DNA from: Litoditis marina
Taxonomy: Eukaryota; Nematoda; Chromadorea; Rhabditida; Rhabditidae
Assembly: GCA_964036275.1 (NCBI GenBank)
Contig: OZ038433.1
Coordinates: 24,402,985 to 24,466,984, forward strand
Reading direction: 5' to 3'
DNA length: 64,000 nucleotides
Below, piece after piece: positions 1-12,876 of this stretch. The notes under the pieces are model-generated. The model had not been told where the DNA came from and did no database searches. It was given only the letters and a program-made list of their open reading frames with translations. The position numbers and the translations under genes are program-made. Each line of letters opens with the position of its first letter. Position 1 is the first letter of the stretch.

Positions 1-758
1 GAAGCTGCTTGTCTTTCCCCCTCTATTTCTTATCTCCGTGGCGCTTGATTTATGAGCGCACGTGTCGATAGTTGACCGCGTGATCTGTACTATTATAATA
101 AAATACATTCTCCGTTTTATCGAACTTCATTATATGTGAACCGTGAAACATTCAACAATCTTGACTCACATAATATATCTTGGTGTTATCAATATGTTGC
201 GAAACTGCTAATGATTAAAAAAATACTAAATACAAAGATCACCAAGATTGATGATACTTTATGTGTATTCTACTTTGAGGTTTGAGAGAGTTCTTACAAT
301 ATTTGTGTTTTCTTTTTTCATGGTTTGCACGAAACAAGTTCAATATGAATATATTTGTAAATGTTCAATATAAACTTTATAATCACGCTTCTAAAAATCT
401 GTTTTGCGTGAAAACGTTCATACTTCACAAAAGATCTTCATCCATTCCAATACCACCCCTTAAGTTCCTATTCTTAAAAACCACTGTCTCTCTCTCTGTT
501 CCCGCAACACTCGATAATGCATTTCTTTCTACATGACTGAGTCTATCTTGCTAATATGATTAGCTTCGTTCGCTCATGTCGTCGAAAAACATCTTCCTGT
601 TTGATGAAAAACCATGCTCGTCAATTGCATGCAACGTGTGAAATTTGTGATAAAAGCGTTCACTACATTGTTACAAAACTATTTCATTTTGAACAGAATC
701 CTTAATTAGTCGATTAATTGCATGTGACGATTCGCCACCTGCTAGGTCAGTAAAATTA
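1..758. other. AT-rich non-coding stretch
   Basis: I see no supported gene here. The longest open frame (282-536, +) is hydrophobic, of biased composition and lacks splice signals, so I treat it as chance. No repeat was recognised. Confidence 0.5.
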
Positions 759-957
759 GTTAAAGGGGGACAGAAAGGAAAGTTAATACGAAAGAGCTTA
801 TCAAGAGAAACCGATAAGTATAACTTCTAATTTAAACTAACGAACCTAATTTGCAAACGGTTGACACGTATTTGCTTGTTTTGGCGCGCGCAACGTTATA
901 TTTAGGTACCCCGGGGTACCTAAACTAGCTTTCCTTTCTGCCCCCCACCCCTTTAAC
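759..957. mobile_element. Small inverted-repeat element (MITE-like)
   Basis: The ends are inverted copies of each other. The left end (759-789) contains TTAAAGGGG then CAGAAAGGAAAG, and the right end (928-957) contains CTTTCCTTTCTG then CCCCTTTAA. Near the right arm is a perfect GC palindrome, GGTACCCCGGGGTACC (905-920). No coding capacity fits in about 200 bp. Non-autonomous DNA transposons commonly look like this. I could not establish a target-site duplication, so the family is unassigned. Confidence 0.5.
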
Positions 958-1838
958 AGGTACAACTCTGCTCTCAACTTTGTTTGGTTGTATGCTTCAT
1001 TTTCTGTACCGGGATCGTGAGCTTAGTCTGTATGTTGTAAGCTGATGTTCCGATCTATTTTCTCTTAAACGTTTTATTGTTCCCCTTCTCCACTTACACA
1101 AACACACAAGATTTATTGTGTGTGCAAAACAGCATGTTGCCAGAGGCCAATGTACAGCTGACACACGTTTTTATAATAGTTTTCTCTCACAAATCAAATG
1201 TTTGTTAGTGCATTGGTGAAACACTACGTATAATACAACATATAATACAGTCTTGGTGAAACACTACTTAAATTGGGTCATAGGTTTTTCGATATGGAAA
1301 ATAAGATAGTTTTATGCTACTTACTGGAAAGTGAACAGTTACCACTTTTTTTCGGTTTTATCAACCCCTCCCCACTCTTTTGGACATGTTTGATAACGTT
1401 TCAACTCGATTTTATCAATGGTTTCAACCGTTTTTGAACGTCTGGAGTTATTTGATCACCATCAATCGATAAATGACCTCTGACCTCAACTCTCGAGGTC
1501 ACCTGTAGAACTGAGTCTACTTTACATCACTGTGCAGTTTCAAGTTACTACGATTATTTTGAAGCTCAGGACGACCGTGGGAAAAACGTGTTTGGAAGAT
1601 AGCTTAATAGTAGGTCTAGGTGCGCGGTATCTAGTACGGGTTGGGACCAAAATTTATAAATCGAGAACGGCTCGATATGTTTCTCAGCTCTTTTCACTGA
1701 AATTATGGTTAGGCATAGACAAATATCCTATCTCAGTTTCGCATTTGAATCTCCATCGATAGCTTTGTTATTTACAAAAGTTAACATGAAATTTGATGAC
1801 GTCACTACGACATGCTACTAACTGGAAAGTGAACAGTT
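958..1838. repeat. Intergenic stretch with a local sequence duplication
   Basis: A segment at about 1312-1372 (TGCTACTTACTGGAAAGTG, then the octamer GAACAGTT, then TACCACTTTTTTTCGG) is present again at 1813-1838 continuing at 2366-2400. The second copy is interrupted by an inserted element. The first copy therefore serves as an unfilled site. Nothing else in the stretch is supported as a gene. Confidence 0.7.
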
Positions 1839-2365
1839 TAGGGTTGTTAATCGAGTTGAACATTTCGAGTCGAGTTTTTCGAGTTTTGAGAAAAAACGAG
1901 TTTTACGAGTTTCGAGTTATTCCAGTTTTGGAAATTTCGAGTTTTCAGCGTTTCAAAAATAACCGAGTTTTCGAGTTTCGAGTTGAACTCGAAAAACTCG
2001 ATTTTCGAGTTTGGTCGTTGAGTTTCAGGATTTTATCGAGACGAAAAAATAACGAATTTTCGAGAAATTCTGATTTTTTTCTCATGATTACGCGAGAATC
2101 GTGAAAAAGAAGAATTTTTCGTTTGAAATATCAGAAAAACTGCTGTGAAACGCTTATTCCTCTCTCATTTCTGACTTGGAACGAGGCTAAACTCGAAATT
2201 CGAAAAACTCGAACTTTACGAATTTCAAAAATTTCGAGTTGTTCGAGTTTCGAGTTTTTCGAAATTTGAGAAAACCGAGTTTTTCGAGTTTCGAGTTATT
2301 CGAGTTTTGGAAATTTCGAGTTATTTCGAGTTTTTCAAAATTCGAGTTTGGCTTTAACAACCCTA
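1839..2365. mobile_element. hAT-like MITE with 8-bp target-site duplication
   Basis: The 527-bp insert begins TAGGGTTGTTAA and ends with its inverse, TTAACAACCCTA. It is flanked on both sides by the octamer GAACAGTT (1831-1838 and 2366-2373). An uninterrupted paralogue of the target, with a single GAACAGTT, lies at 1333-1340. An 8-bp duplication with short YARGG-type ends is the signature of hAT transposons. The interior is a low-complexity run of CGAGTTTTTCGAGTTTCGAG-like units on both strands, so open frames of the type FEFRV are artefacts. No transposase is encoded, so the element is non-autonomous. Confidence 0.85.
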
Positions 2366-3988
2366 GAACAGTTACCACTTTTTTCGGTTTCATCAATTTT
2401 CTATTATACCTTCAGAGTACATTATTCTAGATAGACCGATCCCTTTTCAAATTTAATTGATATTAGAAGGTGAATCTTCGTTAAACTTCGTGTATTCTCT
2501 CTATCTCTCTATTTTTGTCTAACTGGTCGTGATTGTTTGTCACGTTAGCATACTATTATCTACAATAATCTTTTTGTTTTCCGAGAGTACCGAGTAAGTG
2601 GGTGTGTTGACACGATAAACGTTGTATTTGTCTGTTTTTCATTTCTCATTTGTCTTTTTCTGCGTCATTTTATGGAACAACAATGTGACGTTTCTTCTAC
2701 TGAAAGTATTCAACATAGTAGATAAAGTCGAAATCTGAGGGATATGAGAAAAAAATATATTTACTAAGAGGAGAAAGTCTGATTTCGTGTTCCTAAATTC
2801 TGGTAACCTCTTCAGTCATCTAGGGGCTGGTTATATTTTGCTGTCCCGTCTTTTAGTGTTGAAGGACTCTTGGCGCAACCTCTTCATACACACCTATTCG
2901 CCCAGAAAGGAAACTCATCGCGGTTTCCGTCTCACCGTATTTCAAGCCACCAATGTCAAACTCATTGCAACAAAGTGTGTTTCCTGATCAACATACTATG
3001 TATCTGGTTCATAACATATCAAGGTAAAACAATCAGTTTTTTGAACAATCACAATGACTCCCACTTTGACTTTTTTGAGTTTCTCTCTGAATTTTGGTAA
3101 ATGAAATGAGTAGTAGAAAAGTTACTCCCTACATCATTGAACCTATCTCATAGACATCGTGTGAATGTTTTCATTTTCATTCAAAAACAACGATAATCTC
3201 GATGACACGTGTTTGGTAGTTGAGGCTCTGGCTGACTACTTTCCCAACGTACAGACTACTTTTTCTTAAATGAAAAGTAGGTTCCATCATTTCATAGGAG
3301 TATTTCATGAGATGACACGTTGCTCAGAAGGTTATTTGAAAAGTGTCGCTGTATATAGGCTTTGACATGTTTTTAACGTGAGGAAAATATATATTTTTCA
3401 AACAGGAAGAAAACTACACTAACTGCCAATTGTTCATAAAGAATGCAATAGACTAACGGTATAACTGATCTTTCATTCTAATGTTATCGCAACTACCCCA
3501 GAGAAGAGAGTGTTGTGAACGTTTCTTTTCTATGATGCTATCCCTCAATTATGATGAACTTTTGAGCCATGCGTGAACAAAAGTTGCACACTTTCAATGT
3601 AGAGTTAATTTTTGTATGCATACTCCAAAGACTTGAATTTGGAACGTCTTGAGAATAGACAGTATGAAGATGACTTGAACGGAACTTGAGAAAGCTATCC
3701 GATTTATATTTGTAAGAAACTGTCTATAAAACGCGTTGATTGTAGATCAGAATTAGTTGTAAATGTCACACTACCAGTGTCAGCGATAATCTATTTTAGA
3801 GCAAATGAGATAGCGGAATCAGGGTGTCAAAACGTAAAGAAACATTAGCAATATTTCATTATACGCTGGTGAGTTTCTTAATTTTGTTTAACAAACTTCC
3901 CACAGGTTCAACTGCCATTATATTTCCGTTATGTACTTTCGTTCTGCCTCTGTCGATCGAATCTTGCAGTTGCTCACCGCTATCTCGT
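2366..3988. other. Non-coding stretch, no feature recognised
   Basis: Short open frames occur, but none has splice-site support or recognisable protein character. A GTGAGT...CACAG pair on the plus strand (about 3869-3904) resembles a short intron, but the joined frame ends soon afterwards and overlaps the better minus-strand ORF at 3989-4144. Confidence 0.4.
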
Positions 3989-4144
3989 TTACCGTCGACC
4001 ATAAATAGCCGGAGACTCATTCAACATCTCGCGGCCCTTTTGCAATTTGTGTACATAGAATGCCTTCTCGACTATTTCGGTCATTTTTCTCTTTCTGTTT
4101 GTAACAATTTCCAATACTTCGTTTTCCAAATCAGCACAATTCAT
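3989..4144 (-). CDS. Possible first exon of an unidentified gene
   Basis: I do not recognise this protein. A 51-codon frame opens with ATG at 4144 and is strongly charged and helical in character (starting MNCADLENEVLEIVTNRKRK, ending near PAIYGRR). Just before the in-frame stop lies a good splice donor, CG/GTAAACG, so the frame could be a first exon with the stop in the intron. The coding-like ORF at 4548-4823 lies on the same strand about 400 bases upstream and may belong to the same gene. I found no convincing next exon below 3989. It could also be a chance ORF; composition argues mildly for coding. Confidence 0.35.
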   Translation of the reverse strand: MNCADLENEVLEIVTNRKRKMTEIVEKAFYVHKLQKGREMLNESPAIYGRR

Positions 4145-4547
4145 GTTCTTCAGCCACAGCCACCCGATATTGATTCAAACTTTCATATGACCTAGGTGCT
4201 CCGATTCTTGTAGTTCCCTACGTTTGTGTCTTTTATACATTCGAGAGTTTGCATTTTACATGTTCTCATGGTACATTCCGCGCGTAATCTGGTTACTTTG
4301 AATTATTTGCTTACCATTCTTCAATCTCTATAGAACTATTGTATTCGTTTTTGGTGCGCCGCTGCAGGCGGACTCGTTTTTACCTTCGAAAAAAGGAGAA
4401 GTGCAGACTGATCAGAACGAATATGATTTCGATGCAGTATCATAATGTGTACACTAGTTCTCATTAAATTTTTCCCAGAGAAGTTTCAGTTAGTCCATTC
4501 ACTTGTATAATCAAAATTTCCCAAGAAGTATTCAACGGAAATTATTT

Positions 4548-4823
4548 CTATCTATCATTCATTACTCCTTGCGCGATTAACACTTGTACATTACAAACAT
4601 CCAAAACAACATGTTTTTTCCGAGATGTAGATTTTTCCTCATCCCCGAAATGTTTCCCATTTCCTATTTCATAATCGCCCAATCGTCCATCGAGATATTT
4701 TTTCCCTGTCTCCGCCATAATGCGTGCCCGACCATGTTCCATTTTCGCTAATTTCTTTGTAATTGTGGCCGCGCCCCATTCATGGATTTTCATCATCCGA
4801 CGTTTCAACGCGTTATTAAACAT
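4548..4823 (-). CDS. Unidentified hydrophilic ORF, 91 codons
   Basis: This frame opens with ATG at 4823 and ends with TAG at 4548. The product is basic and hydrophilic, with a stretch reading MKIHEWGAATITKKLAKMEH followed by a Lys/Glu-rich tail. It has no signal peptide or membrane segment and no family I can name. A charged, evenly mixed composition over 91 codons is unusual for random AT-rich sequence, which is the main argument for it being real. It may be a single-exon gene or one exon of a minus-strand gene continuing to 3989-4144. Confidence 0.35.
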   Translation of the reverse strand: MFNNALKRRMMKIHEWGAATITKKLAKMEHGRARIMAETGKKYLDGRLGDYEIGNGKHFGDEEKSTSRKKHVVLDVCNVQVLIAQGVMNDR

Positions 4824-7800
4824 AATTATTACAGGAAATGCAATTTCTCATTTGAGAACTGTTTTACATGAAAATTTTCATGCTCAGTGTATGTACTGGG
4901 TTTTGAGTTAATCAGGAGAACCAAGTTGAAGAATCCAACCATTATTGTCGGAATTGTAGTTTTTTTTCAAGCAAAAAGAGAGAATGAAATTGGATGCATG
5001 CTCTGTTTTATTTCTACTCGACATCACCCACTTGCTTACTGCGTTCTGGGGAAGTTCCCGCTTATCTGTCAGAATCCTGACAACGACTTGACACCGTGCG
5101 AGCTTTGTAAACTGAAACTATTTGTTCAGTGAGCACTGCAGTGCACAATTCGTCCACACGGTTTTTGTCAAGTAGCTCGGTCGACAATATCCTACAAATA
5201 CCCACTTATGAAATCATGAATAACTTTGGTGATTTTCCACCTTCACATAATACGCCTACAGTATGTCGTTGCACGTTCTTAGGACAGTTTTTAATGAAAA
5301 CATTTATTCTTCCTCTACTAATTGCACATTATGTGTATAAATAAATTGAGAAGAAATACTATGTTTTTGTTGTTGTATCATAGAATCAACCATACGATAC
5401 AATCAAAACTATAACTGTCTACAGAGAGAGAGAGAGGTGAACAATATTAGTGGACTTCACATTATGACTGTATACTTATACTTACCAGTTAACCGTACCG
5501 TTGTGAGAAAAACTGTTTACCTTCTAAATGGCTCGAACGTATATATATACGAATTGATGGTTGTTCCATCTCGTTATTCTTATCTGAAGTTCAGTTGATT
5601 ATTCATGTTCAATACTTCCTGTTAACTGTTCTTCACGTATTTGATCAGGCGGGTTGTTTACCACAACTTTTCCTGTTGTTTGGGCCACACGCAAGTTTGC
5701 TGACAAAGTAAAACTGACACCCCGATATCACCACTAGGGACTCATATTTCCATCTAAATTTCCCTGCATGACTTGCCTGGGAGTTTATGTTTCATGGAAC
5801 AGTACCGTGAATCGTGAGCCCACTTCAAAATATTGGAACTTTCTCTTCACACGTTCCCGAGTTGCGATTCATCTGACTACTTTGCTCCCAGTTAATCAAT
5901 AGAACTTGAAAATATTCAGACTTGAAGTTAGAATTGTCGTGAAAATATTCACGTATTTAACGCAAAATGCGCTGCCATTCACCAGAATGAGTGCTGAAAC
6001 CACTGTTACTGACGTTATCGATGATTGTTGTCTATGTTTTCCCTTACTTACCAGTTATTTCTCTGTTGACTGTGCGACCGTGAGATAACTCGGTAAATGA
6101 TGGTGACAGGAATACAAATTGTTTACCTGCCTCTCTCACATAGGACAAACGTTAGTATTTGTAACTCTTCCCAGTTCTTCATGATCTGAAGTTTTGATAC
6201 AATCCTTGAGCATGGTTTGATTTGTATACTTACGATGCCGTCCTGCATAACAACAAGGCCAAACAGATCTAGTGGGTATCACTTATTGAGTGCATAAATT
6301 CCATATATGAATGCACAAAATTACAAATCCACAAATTTCTCAATGTAGTTTCATTCAAAGTGCTGGACTGGGCGGCTATTTTTGTCTATTTTATCACCGC
6401 TTTCACAGTCAGTTATTGCTTTTCCGGCACACAGTTTTATGTTATTTGTGCAGTGAATCATGGTTCTCGCTCGCCTCACTATCTCCTGTACGAATTTTAG
6501 CATCACGAGTTCTCCACTGGTGTTAGTAAACAGTTTTACAACATTTAGGCAATTAATGGACAATAATTATCTTTAATACAAAGCATACCTCATCGTCAGA
6601 TCTCCTTCTAGAAATGAATTTCTTTTAGTTTCCTCATGTGCTGAAAGGATACATTTTCACTTAGGCAGGTATAAAAGTTATTTGAATTGAACGTGAAACG
6701 TGATCGAGCTATACTGTATTCTCAACCTGCCCGCTGGCTATGGATGTGTTTCACTCGCTTCAAATCGCAAGCGCAAAACTAAAACTTGACCAACGAGTAG
6801 TCATTCACACAGTGATCTGTGATCTTCAATTGCCTCGTTGATAGTAACAAATGGACCACTTAGTGAGAGCAAACGTCCCGAAACCCGCCCAAAGTAATCG
6901 GAGAAACGAGTTTTGGGGAATAGTTAGTACTATGAGGAACATATTATTATAATATCACCAACGCAAGAGACCAGTTTCATGTGTTTCATCATTCGGAACG
7001 CCATCTGTGACCACCCAATAACCGGTCAGGTTACTTTTTCATTGCCCTCAATTCTTCCTGTCTTTTACCACTGAACCGAAGTATACTATACGTTCCCATG
7101 TTCCTCTAATACTACATTGAATGTACTCGAATATCTTCTTTCTGATGCAAAATCATTTCTGGAGTTTTGTGTTTTAACATCGGATAACGGGTTATGATTG
7201 CAAAATAGTACTGATGTGAGGTCAGTCTTATGATACATATTGAATCTAGCAGTGTACCTTGTGTTTGATCTCTTCGAATGTCGAGGATAGCTTTACGACA
7301 CCCGTGTGAAAATGGAAAATATCCCTATTCAGAAACCGAACTTATACGACCGGATCACAATAGGATGTAGTCTAAACCACACACATTGTATTTCAGAGTC
7401 ATGTCAGTTCTAGCATACTGTGAGTGTTCTGTAAAATAAGTGTTCTTTCGCTCAAATTGATAAACTGTAAAAATTTGAAATCCAACTAGTTTTCCTGTGA
7501 GTGTGACAATCACTCTTTTGAGCGTGAAATTCCAGTTGTACTTCGAAAAGTTACAGAAAAAGTGTGACAATTACTACGGCAAGACGTAACTTTTGATTCC
7601 TATTCACTTCTTATTACATTGTAGTTTTTTTTCCCAACAACTGATGTCCTTATAATAATCTATTGTGTTTTGCGAGTCAGTGATGTTTCGAATAAAATAA
7701 TATTTGAGCTTTTGCGGAGAGGATAAAAGAGAGGCCGTGCCGCCCCTCAATCAATAAGCCACAGGTTGGCACTTATTCCTTGTCATTTTTTTTCTAGATT

Positions 7801-8772
7801 TCAATAAACTTGGTCCACACTTGAAACTTCTCCTTCAAGTTGCATATTCTATCTTTGTTCAATAAAACAAGTTAATTCCTTGATTTAGCTAATCATATGT
7901 CGAAACAGTCTTATAATAATTATGAAAAATTCAAAAGTCCGTTTGAATGGGTCTGACGTTTTAGTTCGATAGTTTACAGTGCTCTTATTAAAAGCGTGAA
8001 AAATAATCCTGTTTTCTTCGACTCTTTTTTTCGGAACATAGTGGGCTATCGCATTGTAATATGGCCATATGTGCTCGGCTGGGCTGAATACACTGCGAAC
8101 CGCATATTTAATTTGATTTGATCACGAGACATTCAAAATAGGAAAATAGAACAGTACTCGTCATTTGCGTTGATACGTTTTTTTATAGAAAAATTAGGAC
8201 GCTCTTCAAAAATAAAATGATCTGTGTAACTTATCAAACTGGTCTCTCCTGACGTGATTTCATCAGTATTTGAAATGCTTGTAATGTATGCTATTGTCTT
8301 TGTTATTGTTCATTCCTTGAATGTATAGTTACGTTTGTCACGTCATTCGACGGAGAACAGTGATCGAGTTACTGCATTACGGTTTGCTACTGAAAGAGTA
8401 ATGAGAACTAGTTACCAAATGTATTCAAAAATTGACCTTGGGGGTGACACAGCGCATCATTTTGGCACTTAAGAACTAAGGTTGGGAGAATATGACTTCA
8501 TTCACTAGTCTGACGTAGACGCCTACCCGGACTATTTCGAAATTTCGTTTGCTTTAACCTGGTAAATTAAATTGAATCGGATGTGTTGATTGCGACAGAC
8601 GTCATCTTCAACGTCAGAAACATTGCCGATTTATTTTTAAACTCTAATTTGCTCTCATAATTCAGCGGGAAACAACCATTCATACATTTCTCTTGCATTT
8701 CATCTGACCATACATTCTATACTTTGGTTACCTGTTCAATGTATCAAGTGATTTGCTCTTGGTAAACTGGTT
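4824..8772. other. Long non-coding stretch
   Basis: No gene is supported across almost 4 kb. The open frames are short, hydrophobic or biased. GTAAGT-like donors on the minus strand near 6050 and 6230 follow short open stretches, but no partner exons could be joined to them. A short AG repeat lies at about 5423-5437. Confidence 0.45.
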
Positions 8773-9064
8773 TTATCTTTGCTGTATTAACCGGGTTTTC
8801 GATGGGATGAAAGATTTGTACTGTTCAGCCTCGAATATAAGCCGTCTGCACTCAATCACAGCTCTTTTTCTGTTTCCTTCAAACCTATTGACTCGCAGTC
8901 GTGTTTTATTCAAAGGTGGCTGTTGAATGCGCCGCCGCAGCAAACTTATTCGCCTCGAAACAATTTTGCCTGTTTTTGCCTGTTGAATGAGATTTTCTTC
9001 ATAACTATTACTCATAGAATGAAGTACAACGTCTTGTCCACTTTTGACGCCTACTTTCGTTTCG
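8773..9064 (-). CDS. Possible terminal exon of an unidentified minus-strand gene
   Basis: After a good acceptor (TTTTTCTAG, ending at 9065) a frame stays open for 96 codons to a TAA at 8773. The predicted segment is hydrophilic and rich in Arg, Lys, Gln and Glu, with the pieces VSRRISLLRRRIQQP and RAVIECRRLIFEAEQYKSF. It shows no domain I recognise. The exon enters in phase 2. Another exon-like segment on the same strand at 10254-10404 leaves in phase 0, so at least one more exon would be needed to join them. The start and the rest of the gene are unknown. Confidence 0.4.
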
Positions 9065-10253
9065 CTAGAAAAACTCAAACGTTAAAAGTTTCACTCAACT
9101 CGACTCGATTCCATGTAAATTCTCATGAAAAGAACACGGGGAACCGAAACATATTGTTAATATGTTTTCATGTACATTCCATCTGAATTAGTGTCCAAAT
9201 AAAAAAAAACTAGAGTGAAAATTAATTTATGTCTGAAACTTGCAAAATCGGACAAATGGTTTATATCTATCTTGTTGCTTATTTCACGGCACAGTTCATT
9301 TCAAATCACAACGAGTTCTGTTCAGCCAAATCTATAAAATCCCACGCGTGCATTGTATATTTGAACACCGCGCCATAGAAAACGTTTGAAATGTCATTAA
9401 ACTGTGTCACATCAATCACACATTTGCCGTATTGCAACTTGAATTTCGATCTCCGTATACGATTGCATCTTCCCATTCTTATGTTAGTACAAATGTTAAA
9501 CTGAAAAGGGTTTACAAATATAGTAAAACGGAAGCATTTATCGTTTGATATAGTTGCACGTGCTGGGGTTTACCATGTTTAAAACCGAGAACTTCATGTT
9601 TAATACTATTTAATATTGGCCCAGTTGGCGTTTAACTGTTTGATAATGTCTCCACCTCTCATCTTCGAACGCGTTGAGCGAGACATACGTTGAACACGAA
9701 AAAGAAGTTAATACTTTGTGTCTCTCATAGGTGATTGAGTACCGCAACGTACTACTTCTGCTTTTTGAGTTCATTCTTTGAATTATGTTCACATTTCGTT
9801 AGAGCTCTGTTTATTATTTGTTTGCTGCTCATATAGATATTTTACTACTAGCGCGCATGAATTACGCCAAACAACCATAATTATCGGAGCGGTGCGGGCA
9901 TAAAACAAAGTACTTGAGAAATGATTTATTGACCACGTTGCCATAGACAGCGCTAGGTTTATTTGATGTTTCTATCAGATCACTGGATACATGAATTGTT
10001 TTAGTCCCAACCGATTCAAACTTTTTTTGACTTTTAATTTCTCCCGAGAAAAAGACTGAGTTCGTTTGCTAAACACTGCAAAATTGAATGAAATGTGGGC
10101 TCTGTGTCGGTAATTGCATCAAGGTATCAGTCCTCTGTCTCGAAAAAAGTTGCTGCCAGTGGTTTTGCAAAGATTCAGTTATCCTGTAGATGAGAGCTGT
10201 CTGATTCGAATATGTTTTTTGGTCCACTCTTCCATTACATATGTCCATGTTAC

Positions 10254-10404
10254 TAATTGAACCAAGGCAATGTCATTACTGCTCATGAGGGAAAGTTGTC
10301 GCGTGCGCTCCCTCGCCCACAGACCAAGCAGCTCCGAATAGGTTCGCTGGAATCTCCCGGCACATTGATCCAATTCTGCGTCTCTCGATTTGCACACTAT
10401 TTCG
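10254..10404 (-). CDS. Possible internal exon, minus strand
   Basis: The segment is bounded by a strong acceptor (TTTTGTTTAG before 10404) and a donor GTAACA after 10254. It is open for 50 codons between them. The translation is hydrophilic, with Cys and many Arg residues (CKSRDAELDQCAGRFQRTYS, then ELLGLWARERTRQLSL). I do not recognise the family. The plus strand carries a 140-codon ORF over the same bases (10257-10679), but it lacks splice support and looks less protein-like. The exon could belong with 8773-9064. Confidence 0.35.
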
Positions 10405-12686
10405 CTAAACAAAACATGTTACCGAATGCCGTCTCTATTTTGGAAACTATTATTTATGATCCACGGTGTCTATTTTCAATAGATGTTGCCGACCCTCGCC
10501 CATTAGATTTTCCCTCAAATGATGGATGTACGCGTGGCGCACTAAGGATTTGGTCATGTGCTCGTCATTCCACTCTTTTTTTTCGGATTGGTTTGAAAAT
10601 TCAGCAAAATCTACAGTGTGCACTACATCATCCGTATGTAGACATCTGTTCTTTGAGATTTAGCACACAATCAACGTGACACATGAACTATTGATATTCT
10701 TCACACTTGCTATTCACATGCTTCACACTGATGTTGTTCGTAGTATTCGTAGTAAGCTGTCACCAACTACGCTTTTCCTTGAAAACAACTCTACTGGCTT
10801 TAGGATCATGCGATTTCTGATATTTCTCTAGCATTTTCCTGATGAGTATGAATTTCATTGCGAGAAATCTTAAATACCGAATGAGACGCACAAGTAATCA
10901 TCATGTGATGAATAACAGACACACAAGAGCAGCTCATGTACGATATTCTGAATATGAATGAATGTCCCGTGAACGTCAATCACCGTCACAAAGTTGGACT
11001 TTATCGCGGATTTCTCTTTTTTAGGATGTTCAAGACGTTCCACACGCTCCACGTGATTGGTCTTCAACTTAGGATTTCTCCGATGAGGTCAATACTTGAT
11101 CATATTTCAGTAATCTAGGCAACACATGAACCTTCTTTTGTGTAGCTTTTGAGTCAATCAGTGAATCTAAACATCTATTTTGCCCAAAGAATTATACTGC
11201 TTTTCGTCTATGCATGTTATATGTCAGTTTCATAGAGAAAAGTTGAACAAAAAGTACATTGTCAGTACGCACGAAGTTAATTATCCTTAGATGGCTTTGT
11301 CATGTGACAATGAACACAAAAAAAGGGATCACGCGATGTTCCACTGCGCGCTGGGTTGGTTATGACATGGGCAAGCACCATTAGCGGATACTAGAAGATG
11401 CACAACTCACGCGAAAGGTGAATAATTATCAGCACACTTTATAACTTCAATCCATCCACTTTGAATGCACTTTTTACACGTTTTAGTTTCATTTCACTAG
11501 CAGTTTATGTCTTAGCATTGTGAACCTAAAAGCAATGATCAATGACCACATGTAAATTAGAATTCAATTGCAAATCTGGACATTGCTTCGAAACCCAAAT
11601 GAAATCATGATGGTTACCTTTGTTATGTTATGGGGAACATCATTTAGCAGATCATGAATATGTAGGGAAATGATAATATCATTTGCGTTTGGACAATTAA
11701 TCCTCGTTTCTTTCAAATATCTTCGAACAATGCAATGTTGAAACTAAGAAAGAGGGCAGGTGTTGAATCAGATATTCATTTTGGGCGCGCAAAGTTCAGC
11801 TGTCTATTAGCGGACAGAATAGATAAGAATTCAAGCGACACTCCTAGGCGCCACAAATCACTCCACGAATCAGTTTTGTCGGAAGAAACGCAACTATACT
11901 ACTAGTGAATTGTATGGAATTATAATAGCGAAATACGAGTGCGTGTAACTCCATTTTCTGAACGTAACAATTCCAGCCAGTTCTTGTTTGAAGTAATCGA
12001 ACAAATGTGGAGAATGGGAAGTGCATTGCGTTTTCGAGTTTGACATAACTGTAAAAAGGAACACATCTTCATTATTTCCCTGTCAGTTCGTGGGAAACTC
12101 TCAATTGAATTTGACAATCTGAATTTGATGACCGGCTGTTCTGTTCATACCTATGCAGTTACACACTGGAGTTTCACTTGGAAAACGAACTTTGTGAACC
12201 GTTCTCAAGTTCACAATCACTAGATGGTTTTGGGTCACGTGTTTTGATACACACACGTTTTTTTTCACGTTTTTCGAAGATTTTGCCGCCAAAGAAAGGG
12301 CAGGGGAATCTGTCTCCCCACAACCCATGTCTCCCCACAACCCAATGGCCAGCTGATCATGTAATACGCACCACGTGACTCGCCCTTTCTAGTCTGTCTC
12401 TCTCATGTGTGACGTCTATTGCACTACGCCGCGAGGCAGTTTTCGTCTTTGATCTCAAGTTAACTGTCCTCATACGATCCACAAGGCAGAAGAACATCAT
12501 ACACTCAAATTCATGTATTTCACTAACTCTCAACTGTCTTCAAGCTCATCGACTTCATTTTGTTTCCGAAGTTCTGTAACCTAAGAACAAAAGAGACATC
12601 TAGAAAATATGCAATGCTTCATTAAGCTTCTGTTCACTATTTTCATCATGTTCTAGAATAACCACCGCAAACTTGAGAAAACATAC

Positions 12687-12687
<1 letters not shown>
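10405..12687. other. Mostly non-coding; one coding-like minus-strand patch
   Basis: On the minus strand between about 11085 and 10875, a hydrophilic frame (with HVERVERLEHPKKEKSAIKS) resembles coding sequence but has no clear splice borders. The remaining open frames are short. No repeat or RNA gene was recognised. Confidence 0.35.
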
Positions 12688-12744
<57 letters not shown>

Positions 12745-12787
12745 GTTCTCCCAGTTCTCACTCGTGTACTCTCTCTCTCTCTCTCTT

Positions 12788-12869
<82 letters not shown>
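12688..12869. repeat. (CT)n microsatellite
   Basis: About 180 bases of nearly uninterrupted CT dinucleotides on the plus strand, broken by three short interruptions. The SLSLSL and EREREREG open frames over it are artefacts of the repeat. Confidence 0.97.

Positions 12870-12876
<7 letters not shown>

Noticed and set aside
1793..2430. Long FEFRV/FRVFRNL-type frames on both strands
   Set aside because: They arise from the CGAGTTTTTCGAG low-complexity core of the hAT-like MITE.
3824..4195. 123-codon plus-strand ORF
   Set aside because: Hydrophobic composition of the kind seen in the antisense of a charged coding sequence; the minus-strand ORF over the same bases is more protein-like.
10257..10679. 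140-codon plus-strand ORF
   Set aside because: It is the longest frame in the first 14 kb, but it has no splice signals or recognisable features and overlaps a better-bounded minus-strand exon.
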